From Scilla litardierei (taxonomy: Eukaryota; Streptophyta; Magnoliopsida; Asparagales; Asparagaceae): 64,000 nt of DNA. Location of the stretch: positions 199,877,600-199,941,599 of the forward strand of contig CM061141.1 of assembly GCA_030789695.1 (NCBI GenBank). Reading direction: 5' to 3'. The notes below the pieces were generated by a model. That model was not told the DNA's origin and did no database searches. It saw only the letters and a list, made by a program, of their open reading frames with translations. Shown here one piece after another: positions 31,544 through 42,499 of the stretch (position 1 is the first letter of the stretch; each line of letters starts with the position of its first letter). Both the position numbers and the translations under genes were made by a program.

Positions 31544-32839
31544 TATATTCACGAGAACCCCTCAGTTTGTAAGAGCATAGGCTAATGAATCAGTTTGGAT
31601 CTGTATCAGTAATTCAGTATGTATATCAATATATTTGAATGGCCGGGTAATTTTCAAAATGTCATCAATTTGAATATGTATGAGATTTAATCTAAAATTT
31701 TGCATGCAGTTTCTGAATTCGATTGAATATGCCTTCAGATTGAAAAGGTATCAGATTTATTTTTAAAGTTTGTATGTAGTTTCTGAGTCAGAGTGAATAA
31801 GTATCCGGTTTAATCTACAATGTTTTCAGATTGAACAAGTATAATAAGACTTAAATCTAAAAGTTTGGATGTAGGCATGGTTGGGATTCAGATTAAGTAT
31901 GATGAAATTTGGAATTTGATTGATTCACTGCGGTGGCGCGCAGTGGGAGTAAACTTATAGCATCTCACAAATATGATCAAAGAGCAAAACGGTCAAATTT
32001 ATTCCCATGGGGGCGTTGAGCAAATTTGTCATCGACGCAACTATAGAGCTTAACGCGCACAACGGGCATAATTCTGCATGTTGTGCGCTTTGCACAATTA
32101 TGTTAGCCATAACAAATTTGATGAACGCGCACACCGGCTCAAAGTGAACACCTGGCGATACTTGTTTCTGCATACATTGTTAATCTAATACATTGTTTCT
32201 GCATGAAAGAAAACTATAAATAATATTATTCTTCAATGTTAATTTTTTTATTTTTTAATTATTTAGTATTTCTTGTAATGTTGTAAATATTTTAAAATTT
32301 GCTCGAAAAATATCCAATATTGGTCTCAGGTAGTATGTATAATTGAGATATTTCCATCGGTACTAAACTTATTAAATTTGGTCATGTGCCTTGTAAAATA
32401 CATTTGTAATAAATAGCCGTTACCAAGCTATGACGGTAATAAACGCAACGAAGGGCTGATATCAATTATCCGTTGTGCGCGTCGTGCGCGGTGGTTAAAA
32501 GTCATAGTGTGAATCAATATCCATCCGTTGTACACACACGGTCTCACATCTGAGGACTCCACAATCCACATTACACACAAGGGCTTATAGTGGAACCAAT
32601 TAAACCGCACTCACAACAGAAACAATTTGATTGTTTTTGTTGCGCTGGAAAATAAATAATTTTTCGAGTGTTCGACGGAGAGTAATTCAAGGCGCAAAAC
32701 GGTTCGGTATCCTTGTCGTGTGGGGAGAGTAATTTGCCTCTTTTTCAGCTGAGCCTAAAATACTTAGGATTACGCGTTTTTCTCGGTGGGATTACGCGTT
32801 GAGTAAATAAGATGTTCATTCCCGAGATCCTTAGCATTA
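31544..32839. repeat. Segment family R, copy 2
   Basis: Starts in the CAGTTTGTAAGAGCATAGGC block (31563) and continues with CGCGCACAACGGGCATAATT hairpin blocks (32056). 32175-32839 is repeated at ~37690-38340. At 32455-32530 lies a degenerate unit of the GC-rich array (TTGTGCGCGTCGTGCGCGG, then GTTAAAAGTCATAGTGTGAA, then ATCCATCC), linking this mosaic to the array at 4.3-20.7 kb. No gene recognised. Confidence 0.75.
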
Positions 32840-33481
32840 CTGTAGGATAACGGACTTAATACTCATCAATTTGATCGGTCGTTTTTCACTATAAATGGAC
32901 AGTGAATGCCGTGAATGCCCTGGAGAAGCGTATGAAATCGGAGGACTACAGGCTGATGCAATCGCCTCCCGAATATGCTTCTCTCCCTGGTCTGCGAAGA
33001 GAAGAATGGCCCCCCGGGCCTTTGTGCCCTGGTTGGCTGCTCTGGGTCAATTAGGTTGGCGGTGCATGGCTACCGTCTCTCTGAGGCATAAGTACTCCCT
33101 TCTGTTCTTTTCGATCTCTTGGCTCGCAGCCAAATTGGTTAAATCTGACTGTGGATGAAGCAGATCATAATTGTCCCTTTCGTCCTGGGGATTTCCAATT
33201 TTGGCTGCGAGACAAGAGATCGAAAAGAACAGGAGGGAGTGCTTGTGCCTCAGAGGGCCGGTAGCCATGCACCGCCAACCTATGTGACCCAGTGCAGACA
33301 TCCAGGGCGCAAAGGCCAGGGGGGCCATTCATCTCTTCGCCTAGTGGGATAGGAGCATATTCGGGAGGCGACAGCATCAGCTTGTAGTCCTCCGATTTCA
33401 TACGCTTCTCCAGGGCATTAACGGTCCATTTAGTGTGAAATTGACCATTCAAATTGATGAGTATACTCCGTTATCCTACAG
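32840..33481. repeat. Large inverted repeat, arms ~290-300 bp
   Basis: Left arm 32840-33138 and right arm 33195-33481 are reverse complements at roughly 90% by eye, with a 56-bp spacer. Arms contain coding-like sequence (minus strand ALEKRMKSEDYKLMLSPPEY), product not recognised. A further partial copy of the arm lies at 38364-38640 and shorter ones at ~36190-36290 and ~42530-42620. Possibly a captured gene exon that was duplicated head to head. Confidence 0.85.
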
Positions 33482-34063
33482 CGAGCCCTAATGCCTTACG
33501 CGTACGATAGAAATGGACGATGGAATTCAACCAGTTATCTTTTCACGTAAAGCTAAATGGTTGATGTTGGAAACTTACGCAATGGTGGTAATAAACGCAA
33601 CAAAGGGCTATCGTCCATTTATAAACATGCATGCCCGATGAATGCCTTCCATATGTGAGCATTTCGCCTTCCACTCCTCGACTATACACTCCATATCCAT
33701 CTCCTCTTTATAAACTCCATCCAAACCATTAAATCCTTCATCATTTCACTATACCTCGTCTATGACACACAAACACTCCCTCCTGTCCTTTCCGATCGCG
33801 AAGACAAAAAGCTCATTCTATTTGTTATGCAACCATTTGGTGTTGTTCGACGCCTCATGTGAATCGGAGTTCCTCGGTGTCTTTGAAACGGCTACATACC
33901 CGACTGCAGGTTACACCGACGCATGCTATGACTACACTCATATCCAGCCGATGATGGCAGAAAATCGGCAACGACGGTAATAAACGGAACGAAGATGGTC
34001 GCCCGATGAACTCGCGGAAGTTGACGGGGAAGCACACAGATCACACCGACAATCACATGTTTC
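33482..34063. repeat. Unique spacer and direct repeat of 39383-39608
   Basis: 33838-34063 (TGTTGTTCGACGCCTCATGT ... CAATCACATGTTTCAG) is repeated with few changes at 39383-39608. 33482-33837 is AT-rich and unassigned. Confidence 0.75.
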
Positions 34064-35450
34064 AGTTTGTAAGAGAATATGCTAATGAATCAGTTTGGAT
34101 CTGTATCAGTATGTACATCAATATATTTGAATGGCTGGGTCATTTTCAAAATAACATCAACTAGAATATGTATGAGACTTAATCTACACTTTAGCTAAAC
34201 GCGCACAACGGGCATAATTCTGCTGGTTGTGTGCGTTTAAGTATGATGAAATTTGGAATGTGATTGATTCACTACGCTGGTGCGAGGTGGAATTAAAATT
34301 ATAGCATCTCACAAATATGCTCAAAGCGCAAAACGGTCAAATTTATTCCCGTGGGGGCGTTGAGCAAATTTGTCATGACTTTAGCTAAATGCGCACAACG
34401 GGCATAATTCTGCTGGTTGTGCGTGTTTAACAGTTTAAATATGATGAAATTTGGAATTTGATTGATAACTGCGGTGGCGCGCAGTGGGAGTAAAATTATA
34501 GCATCTCACAAATATGCTCAAAGCGCAAAACGGGCAAATTTATTCCCGTGGGGGCGTTGAGCAAATTTGTCATCGACGTAACTTTTGCGTAACGCGCACA
34601 ACCGGCATAATTCTGCATGTTGTGCGCTTTGCGCAATTATGTTAGCCATAACAAATTTGATGAACACGCACACCGGGTCAATGTGAACATCTGGCGATAC
34701 TTGTTGTGCGCTTTGAGCAAATTTTTAAACCATTAAAAATTTGCTCACCGCGCACAACGGCCAAAATATAAATTTTGCCAGCTCACTTGCCACTGGTCAT
34801 ACATTCTTGGGAAAATCATATGTCTGGTATCAATCAGCTGTAGATTCACGAGCACCCTTCTGTAGCTTGACGGGGTCTTCGATGTAGCCACACAGTTAAT
34901 ATGGTACTGCAGCAGTCACATCCTCATTGACTCATCTGTGTTGTGCGCATTGAGCAATTCCCATTTTCCATGCGTTTTGCGTGAGGATCAATTATAATAG
35001 TTTCTCTCTTCTGTATTATTTAGCCCGGGGTGCGTGTCGAATAAAATGTATTAAAAAATCTTAGTGGAGAGTAGTATTGTCGGGAGTAATTTTCCTATTA
35101 GCATCAATTTTGATCAAGGCGAAAAATCGATGAGTTTCCTTGTTATGCGCGGAGAGTAATTAACCAATTTTGATACAGATGCTAAAATAATTGGGATAAC
35201 GCGATTTTCGCGTTGGTATTCCGTGGTTTGCACGTTGAGTAAATAATTGTTGATTCCCGAGATCCATTGCATTACTGTAGGATCAAGGACTTATTATACG
35301 CTTCATTTTGATTGCTCCAATTCCCCTATAAAATTGGCGGACAAGGAGCACTCATCTTCTCACAACTTCATCTACTTTCTTCCATCATCATCTTCTTTAT
35401 TTGCCCCCACAACCTTCCTATTGAAACAGTAAGTCCTTCAGCTGTTCGTG
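34064..35450. repeat. Segment family R, copy 3
   Basis: Runs from CAGTTTGTAAGAG through several CGCGCACAACGGGCATAATT hairpins, then AGCTGTAGATTCACGAGCA, a GATCAATTATAATAGTTTC site (the empty site of the MULE found in copy 5), to a GCGGACAAGGAGCACTCATC block near 35338 and GTCCTTCAGCTGTTCGTG at 35433. No ORF of interest. Confidence 0.78.
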
Positions 35451-35924
35451 CATGCTTGATATAGATATCAGATATGGACGATAGCATTCATTCAGCTGTT
35501 CGTCCATTTATAATCAGGCATTCCCGAAAAAGGGTTTCCATATGACCGTCCCCGACACTGGGCACCCAGGTCAACCGCCCAAGAAGTACTGGTCAGGGGG
35601 ACATAACCAGCACATTGTGTCAAGTATGATACATACTTGACAGCCGGTTACAACGACGCGTGCAATGACGACACTCCTATCATGGTTCACTATTGCCGAC
35701 AGTCGGCAACGACGATAATAAACGTAACGACGATGGTCGACCGAGGTAACTAGATGGTTATAGATTGTTATGGACGCCTCCCCCAAGCTTTTAACAGTTC
35801 AGTTTTTTGCTTTTAGCGATCGAGGATCATCTCATCCTTCCTAAGATCATCGAACTTTGTCCGCTCCTTCGGAATACCCTTCAAGATTGAAGCACGAACA
35901 ATGTCCTCGGGCCCAGGAAGTATC
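35451..35924. repeat. Insert with segment inverted relative to 41980-42061
   Basis: 35459-35540 is the reverse complement of about 41980-42061, while both follow the same GTCCTTCAGCTGTTCGTG block. 35541-35924 has short coding-like stretches but nothing recognised. Confidence 0.65.
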
Positions 35925-36148
35925 GAAATTACTGTAACCATTGATCCAGACGTTCTAGAATGCTTCGTTGGATGCGAGCCGTTGCGCCCGCCAATGTTCC
36001 AGGTACAAAAATCCATGTTTTTTTTACTTATTGAATTTTCAATAAGTTAAAAAAACATGGATTTTTGTACCTGGAACATAGGCGGGCGCAAGGGCTCGCA
36101 TCCAACGAAGCATTCTAGAACGTCTGGATCAATGGTTACTGTAATTTC
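35925..36148. repeat. Near-perfect foldback, 111-bp arms, 2-bp loop
   Basis: 35925-36035 and 36038-36148 are reverse complements with three mismatches and no indel. Arm tips (GGATGCGAGCC...CAATGTTCCAGG) relate to sequence near 42415-42440 in the F-box/FBD-like fragment, so the arm is probably a captured gene piece that folded back. The symmetry without indels suggests recent origin. Confidence 0.9.
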
Positions 36149-36304
36149 ACCATATTCACACTCGATTGTTCTTCATTTTCTTATTCAATTTGGATTCGAA
36201 CCAAGAGATCGGAAACAAAAGGAGGGATTGCTGTTGCCTCAGAGGGACGGTAGCCATGCACCGCCAACCTATGTGACCAAGGGCCGCCATCCAGGCTTAA
36301 TCAT
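36149..36304. repeat. Partial arm of the 33.1-kb inverted repeat
   Basis: Contains CCTCAGAGGGACGGTAGCCA and CCGCCAACCTATGTGACC, as at ~33250 and ~42565. Confidence 0.6.
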
Positions 36305-37545
36305 ATGTATCAGTTTGTAAGAGCATAGGCTAATGAATCAGTTTGGATCTGCATCAGTCTGTATGTACATCAATATATTTGAATGGCTGGGTAATTTTCA
36401 AAATGTCATCAATTTGAATATGTATGAGATTTAATCTAAAATTTTGCAAGCAGTTTCTGAATTCTATTGAATATGCCTTCAGATTGAAAAGGTATCAGAT
36501 TTATTTTTAAAGTTTGTATGTAGTTTCTGAGTCAGAGTGAATAAGTATCCGGTTTAATCTACAATGTTTTCAGATTGAACAAGTATAATAAGACTTAAAT
36601 CTAAAAGTTTGGATGTAGGGTTGGTTGGAATTCAGACTAAGTATGATGAAATTTGGAATTTGATTGATTCACTGCGGTGGCGCGCAGTGGGAGTAAACTT
36701 ATAGCATCTCACAAATATGCTCAAAGCGCAAAACGGTCAAATTTATTCCAGTGGGGGCGTTGAGCAAATTTGTCTTCGACGTAACTTTTGCGTAACGCGC
36801 ACAACCGGCATAATTCTGCATGTTGTGCGCTTTGCGCCATTATGTTAGCCATAACAAATTTGCTGAACGCGCACTCCGGGTCAAAGTGAACATCTGGCGA
36901 TACTTGTTGTGCGCTTTGAGCAATTTTTTGGTACTGAACGTTGAGCACTTATGTAACGGCTATAAATTTTTCCACCTTACTTGCCACCGGTCATAAATTC
37001 TTGGGAAAATCATGTGTGTGGTATCAATCAGCTGTAGATTCAGGAGCAGTATTTTCTTATTCACGAGCAGCCTTCTGTAGCTTGACGGGGTCTTCGATGT
37101 AGCCACACAGTAAATATGGTACTGCCGCAGTCACATCCTCATTGACCCATCTGCGTTGCGCGCATTGAGCAATTCCCGTTTTCCATGCGTTTTGCGCGGT
37201 GATCAATTATAATAGTTTCTCTCTTCTGTATTATTTAGTCCGGGGTGCGTGTCGAATAAAATGTATTAAAAAATCTTAGTGGAGAGTAGTATTGCTGGGA
37301 GTAAGTTTCCTATTAGCATCAATGTTGATCAAGGCGAAAAATCGTTGAGTTTCATTGTTATGCGCGGAGAGTAATTAACCTATTTTGATCCAGATGCTAA
37401 AATAATTGGGATTACGCGATTTTCGCGTTGGTATTACGAGGTTTGCACGTTGAGTAAATAATTGTTGATTCCCGAGATCCATTGCATTACTGTAGGATCA
37501 AGGACTTATTATACGCTTCATTTTGATTGCTCCAATTCCATATAG
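36305..37545. repeat. Segment family R, copy 4
   Basis: Same order of blocks as copy 3: CAGTTTGTAAGAG (36311), CGCGCACAACCGGCATAATT (36796), AGCTGTAGATTCAGGAGCA, the uninterrupted GATCAATTATAATAGTTTC site (37200), and ATTGCATTACTGTAGGATCA (37482). Confidence 0.78.
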
Positions 37546-38649
37546 CAACTCCACCACAAATCTCTAAAACCCCCCTTTCAAAATGGAATATCTCTAAAAG
37601 ATGCTATTTTTGAGGATGGGCAACTCCAACCCACCATCTTCAAATCCTATTTTCTCTTTGTTTAAGCTTTACTAATGAAAAATATTTATCATTATAATGG
37701 GTTAATCTAATACATTGTTCCTGCATGAAAGAAAACTATAAATAATATTATTCTTCAATGTTAATTTTTTTAATTTCTAAGTATTTAGTATTTCTTGTAA
37801 TATTGTAAATATTTTAAATTTGCTCGAAAAATATCCAATATTGGTCTCATGTAGTAGGTATAATTGAGATATTTCCATCGGTACTAAAATTATTAAATTT
37901 GGTCACGTGATTTGTAAAATACATTTGTAATAAATAGCCGTTACCAATCCATGACGTTAATAAACGCAACAAAGGGCTGATATCAATTAGCCGTCGTGCG
38001 CGTCGTGCGAGGTGGTTAAAAGTCATAGTGTTAATCAATATCCAACCGCTGTACACACATGGTCTCACATCTGAGGACTCCACATTACACACAAGGGCTT
38101 ATAGTGGAACCAATTAACCCGCACGCACAACAGAAACAATTTGATTGTTTTTGTTGCGCTGGAAAATAAATAATTTTTCGAGTCTTTGACGGAGAGTAAT
38201 TCAAGGCGCAAAACGGTTCAGTTTCCTTGTCGTGTTGGGAGAGTAAATTGCCTCCTTTTCAGCTGAGCCTAAAATACTTAGGATTACTCGTTTTTCTCGG
38301 TGGGATTACGCGTTGAGTAAATAAGATGTTCATTCCCGAGATCCCTAGCATTACTGTAGGATAAATGGATCGTGAATGCCGTGAATGCCCTGGAGAAACG
38401 TATGAAATCGGAGGACTACAGGCTGATGCAGTCGCCTCCCTAATATGCTTCTCTCCCTGGTCTGCGAAGAGAAGAATGGCCCCCCAGGCCTTTGTGCCCT
38501 GATTTGCTGCTCTGGGTCAATTAGGTTGGCGGTGTATGGGTACCGTCTCTCTAAGGCACAAGCACTCCCTCCTTTCTTTTCGATCTCTTGGCTCACAGGC
38601 AAATTGGCCAAATCTGACTGTGGATGAAGCAGATCATAATTTTATCATA
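37546..38649. repeat. Repeat of 32175-33138 region
   Basis: 37690-38363 copies 32175-32839, including the degenerate GC-array unit (GTCGTGCGCGTCGTGCGAGG at ~37993). 38364-38640 copies the left arm of the 33.1-kb inverted repeat (GCCCTGGAGAAACGTATGAA). 37546-37689 is AT-rich and unassigned. Confidence 0.72.
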
Positions 38650-39290
38650 ATGCAGAAGCTGGAAGTTTGGAACCTGTGCGGAAACACAAAAGGCATGGTT
38701 GTCTCAGATTTCCAGAAAATCAAATGATGTGAAGAGTCACACATCCATTTCCTCGTCCGAACAGATGATGTTGATGATGCTCAAGTAAAGCGACAGAAAT
38801 TACAAAACAAGCAGGGAAGTGACTGTAATGACACGCCAATGACGGCATGTCGCGCCTTTGAACTATTTGAATTGGAAAATGTTTTGAACTATTTGAGTCT
38901 TTGGATAATTATCGGAGGAAGCCATCTTATGAACACTTTTCCTTGTGTATGCGTGTGCGGAGGCCCATGTCCAGTAGTGCACATATCATATTGGTCTCTT
39001 ATATTGGTCTCTTACAGGCGGTGAAGATCTTCTCTGGATTAAGCTTTTACTTCACCGATCAGTTCGAGCCTCCTTAAAGGGGCTTCCTCGAAAAGGTGGA
39101 TCTAGCTGTCGGTCGAACCGTCCGGAAGAATGTTGACCTGGTGATGGACGCATCAAATGCCAGTGTGTTCTCCGTAGGATCCGCCTTCATTGTCTACAAC
39201 GAAGATCCTCCACCTATGTGCGCCTTAGCAGATCTTGAGGAGGTTGTAACGAAGAGATGCGACGAGGTTGGGGCCGCATGCAGGGTTTAG
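38650..39290 (+). pseudogene. Captured gene fragment, probable BRCT-domain exon(s)
   Basis: Two exon-like pieces. The first, open through 38711-38869, reads ...VRTDDVDDAQVKRQKLQ and TACRAFELFELEN. The second follows an acceptor TCTTACAG at 39010-39017: reading from 39018 gives IFSGLSFYFTDQFEPP, an in-frame TAA (39075-39077), then GFLEK, DLAVGRTV and FIVYNEDPPP to TAG at 39288-39290. The pattern (Leu-x-Phe-Tyr-Phe, then Gly-x-x-x ... Gly-Arg-Thr-Val) resembles the start of a BRCT domain such as those in plant BRCA1/BARD1-type proteins. Identification is from memory and uncertain; a phosphopeptide-binding DNA-repair protein would be the source. Flanked by family R segments, so most likely transduplicated. 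Confidence 0.45.
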
Positions 39291-39608
39291 TATTCTCTTA
39301 CTGGAACACATCGCCGCATGCAGTTCTGCATCTGAGCTTGTAAGTTGTTCAAAGACCAGCGGTGTTTAGTATTTTGATCTGTTGGTGTTGTTCGACGCCT
39401 CATGTGAATCGGAGTTTCTCTAGGTGTCTTTGAAACGGCTACATACATGACTGCACGTTACACCGACGCATGCTATGACTACACTCATATCCAGCCGATG
39501 ATGGCAGAAAATCGGCAACGACGGTAATAAACAGAACGAAGATGGTCGCCCGATGAACTCGCGGAAGTTTACGGGGAAGCACGCAGATCACACCGACAAT
39601 CACATGTT
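39291..39608. repeat. Direct repeat of 33838-34063 with short leader
   Basis: 39383-39608 matches 33838-34063. 39291-39382 unassigned. Confidence 0.7.
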
Positions 39609-42060
39609 TCAGTTTGTAAGAGCATAGGCTAATGAATCAGTTTGGATCTGTATCAGTATGTACATCAATATATTTGAATGGCTGGGTCATTTTCAAAATA
39701 ACATCAACTAGAATATGTATGAGATTTAATCTACACTTTAGCTAAACGCGCACAACGGGCATAATTCTGCTGGTTGTGCGTGTTTAAGTATGATGAAATT
39801 TGGAATGTGATTGATTCAATGCGCTGGTGCGTAGTGGAATTAAAATTATTGCAATTCATAAATATGCTCAAAGCGCAAAACGGTCAAATTTATTCCCGTG
39901 GGGGCGTTGAGCAAATTTGTCATCGACGCAACTATAGAGCTTAACGCGCACAACGGTCATAATTCTGCATGTTGTGCGCTTTGCGCAATTATGTTAGCCA
40001 TAACAAATTTGCTGAACGCGCACACCGGGTCAAAGTGAACATCTGGCGATACTTGTTGTGCGCTTTGAGCAAATTTTTAAACCATTAAAAATTTGCTCAC
40101 CGCGCACAACGACCAAAATATAAATTTTGCCAGCTCACTTGCCACTGGTCATACATTCTTGGGAAAATCATATGTCTGGTATCAATCAGCTGTAGATTCA
40201 GGAGCAGTATTTTCTTATTCACGAGCACCATTCTGTAGCTTGACGGGGTCTTCGATGTAACCACACAGTTAATATGGTACTGCAGCAGTCACATCCTCAT
40301 TGATTCATCTGCGTTGTGCGCATTGAGCAATTCCCATTTTCCATGCGTTTTGCGCGATGATCAATTATAATAGTTGAGTGCTGTTAGTTGCACCGCAAAA
40401 TCTTATGAATTCACTACACTTTTATTTACAAGTTTGCCATTATAAAATCTCTTATGGTTGCACCACAAACTCTTACGCGGATGTACTTTTTTACCCTCAA
40501 ACTTTTTTACCCACCGTCTGGTCCGGCGTCGGCTGCTTCGACAACCTGCAGGCCTACAAGCACTTCAAGTCCTGCCAACTTCTCGGAGAAGACGTCGTCA
40601 TAGTATTCCTCCACGAGGGAGGCTCATCTCTGGCATCCCGGCAGTCATTAGTATCGAGGAAATTCATGCAGTTGAGAGGTACAAATAATGAAGTTTCTTT
40701 TCTGGATTTGCAACATCAAACCATGTTCTGAATGGAATTACATGAAACCAAGTTCTGAATGGAATTACATGACATTTCTTTCAAACTTGCTCTCATTTTT
40801 ACCTTCTAAGCACAGATCACGCCATGATGTGTACAAAATGCAGGAAAAACTCAATCTTGTGGGATCAACAAACTGATTACACTGAAAGATATATCTAGAA
40901 TCCAAAAGGTAACAGTGGGGAGCCCCGAAGCACCTGGTCATGATATATGCGAGAGATCAGTCAAGTCCCAAAGACATGAAATTTTCGTCCAATTTCATGG
41001 AACACTGTAATATTCAACCGTCGGCATCAATAGACAAATTGTATGTCGCAAATGCACGATTTAGAAAATAAGCATCAGAACGACACAGCGCACGGAGATC
41101 CGAGCGACCACATCTCCGGATCCGAGCGACCACATCCGGGCTTGCAGCAATTAGAAGTTTCAGGCCAATTTCCTGGAACTTCTTTATTTGTACACTTGTT
41201 TCGTTCAACCACATCTCCGGCATCTCCGGCATCCGCGAGCTCGGGATCGGAGAAGCCCTTGCGGCGGAGGGGGGCAACGTGGGAGGGGGACGAGGGAGGA
41301 GGAGGAGGGCGCAAGAATAATCTCTCGAAGAGGGCGTTGAGGAGGAACATGGAGATGTGACTCGGCGCTGTGCATCTTTCTCCTTGGGAAGAGAAAGGAG
41401 GGGGGCAAAAAAGTCAATATTTTTGATGGAAAAAAATATGTGCGGTGAAATAAGGTGTATGGTGTATTCAGAAATAGATGTGGTGCAATTAACAGCACTC
41501 ATAATAGTTTTTCTCTTCTGTATTATTTAGCCCGGGGTGCGTGTCGAATAAAATGTATAAAAAAATCTTAGTGGAGAGTAGTATTGTCGGGAGTAATTTT
41601 CCTATTAGCATCAATGTTGATCAAGGCGAAAAATCGATGAGTTTCCTTGTTATGCGCGGAGAGTAATTAACCAATTTTGATCCAGATGCTAAAATAATTG
41701 GGATTACGCGATTTTCACGTTGGTATTCCGCGGTTTGCGCGTTGAGTAAATAATTGTTGATTCCCGAGATCCATTGCATTACTGTAGGATCAAGGACTTA
41801 TTATACGCTTCATTTTGATTGCTCCAATTCCCCTATAAAATTGGCGGACAAGGAGCACTCATCTTCTCACAACTTCATCTACTTTCTTCCATCATCTTCT
41901 TCTTTATTTGCCCCCCACAACCTTCCTATTGAAACAGTAAGTCCTTCAGCTGTTCGTGGAAGGCGAAATCCTCACATCTGGAAACCCTTTTTGGGCATGC
42001 CTGATTATAAACGGACGAACAGCTAAATGAATGCTATCGTCCATATCAGATATCTATATC
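39609..42060. repeat. Segment family R, copy 5 (split by a MULE)
   Basis: Same block order as copies 3 and 4. The GATCAATTATAATAGTT site is interrupted by the element at 40376-41500 and resumes as ATAATAGTTTTTCTCTTCTG. Downstream, 41590-41957 matches 35090-35450. 41980-42061 is inverted relative to copy 3. Confidence 0.8.
40376..41500. mobile_element. Non-autonomous Mutator-like element (1,125 bp), possible Pack-MULE
   Basis: Terminal inverted repeats GAGTGCTGTTA(G/A)TTGCACC, about 22 bp, with a perfect 9-bp target duplication ATAATAGTT (40367-40375 and 41501-41509). Nine-bp duplications are the MULE hallmark. Paralogous empty sites lie in the same window at ~34995 and ~37210 and lack the insert. 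No transposase. The interior has two GC-rich coding-like stretches: 40500-40690 (plus strand) and 41080-41350 (minus strand, Pro/Arg-rich start MFLLNALFERLFLRPPPP). These may be captured gene pieces; no product recognised. Confidence 0.85.
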
Positions 42061-42470
42061 ATGTCCGTTACTCTGTGGTGTCTCTTGCCGAAGATGAAAG
42101 AACTCACCCTCAGATGGATACCCTGCACAACAACGACGTTTTCAATCCTGTCATGCTTGCTGAATAGCTGCCCGAACCTGGAGGATCTAGTCATTGGAGT
42201 AAGTACAAATTTTCTAATTATTTCCTCTGAATAATTCAAAACTACGTATGTATGTATGATGGCATTAAGCATTCTGTTTTGTTACCAGGATGAAATGTTT
42301 GATTTTCCAGACCCGGACGCTTCAGCGCTAGAATACTGGGATCAGCAGATGCCTTCGGATTGCATGACAAATACGCTGAGCACGGTAACTGTAAACGTGG
42401 TTGATGTACACCGCAAGGGCTCGCAGCCAATGAAGCATTCGAGAACCTCTGGATCGATGCTAAAATGAAT
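42061..42470 (+). pseudogene. Captured F-box/LRR/FBD-type gene fragment with intron
   Basis: Exon 1 (42061-42198) reads LLPKMKELTLRWIPC and LLNSCPNLEDLVIG, the last leucine-rich repeat of plant F-box/FBD/LRR proteins. An intron 42199-42288 begins GTAAGTAC and ends GTTACCAG. Exon 2 resumes in the same phase with FDFPDPDASALEYWDQQMPS and DCMTNTLSTVTVNV, resembling the FBD domain start (W...P.C....L..V). The end is scrambled after ~42400. No start, F-box or C-terminus, so it is a fragment. Source genes are substrate adaptors of SCF ubiquitin ligases; this piece cannot act so. Presence of an intron shows DNA-level, not RNA-mediated, capture. Confidence 0.6.
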
Positions 42471-42499
42471 TTCACCTTTTTTCGTATTCCGACGAGATT

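Noticed and set aside
40378..40731. 117-aa ORF in the MULE as a gene
   Set aside because: No recognised domain; it starts inside the terminal repeat and has competing frames, so only possible captured sequence is claimed.
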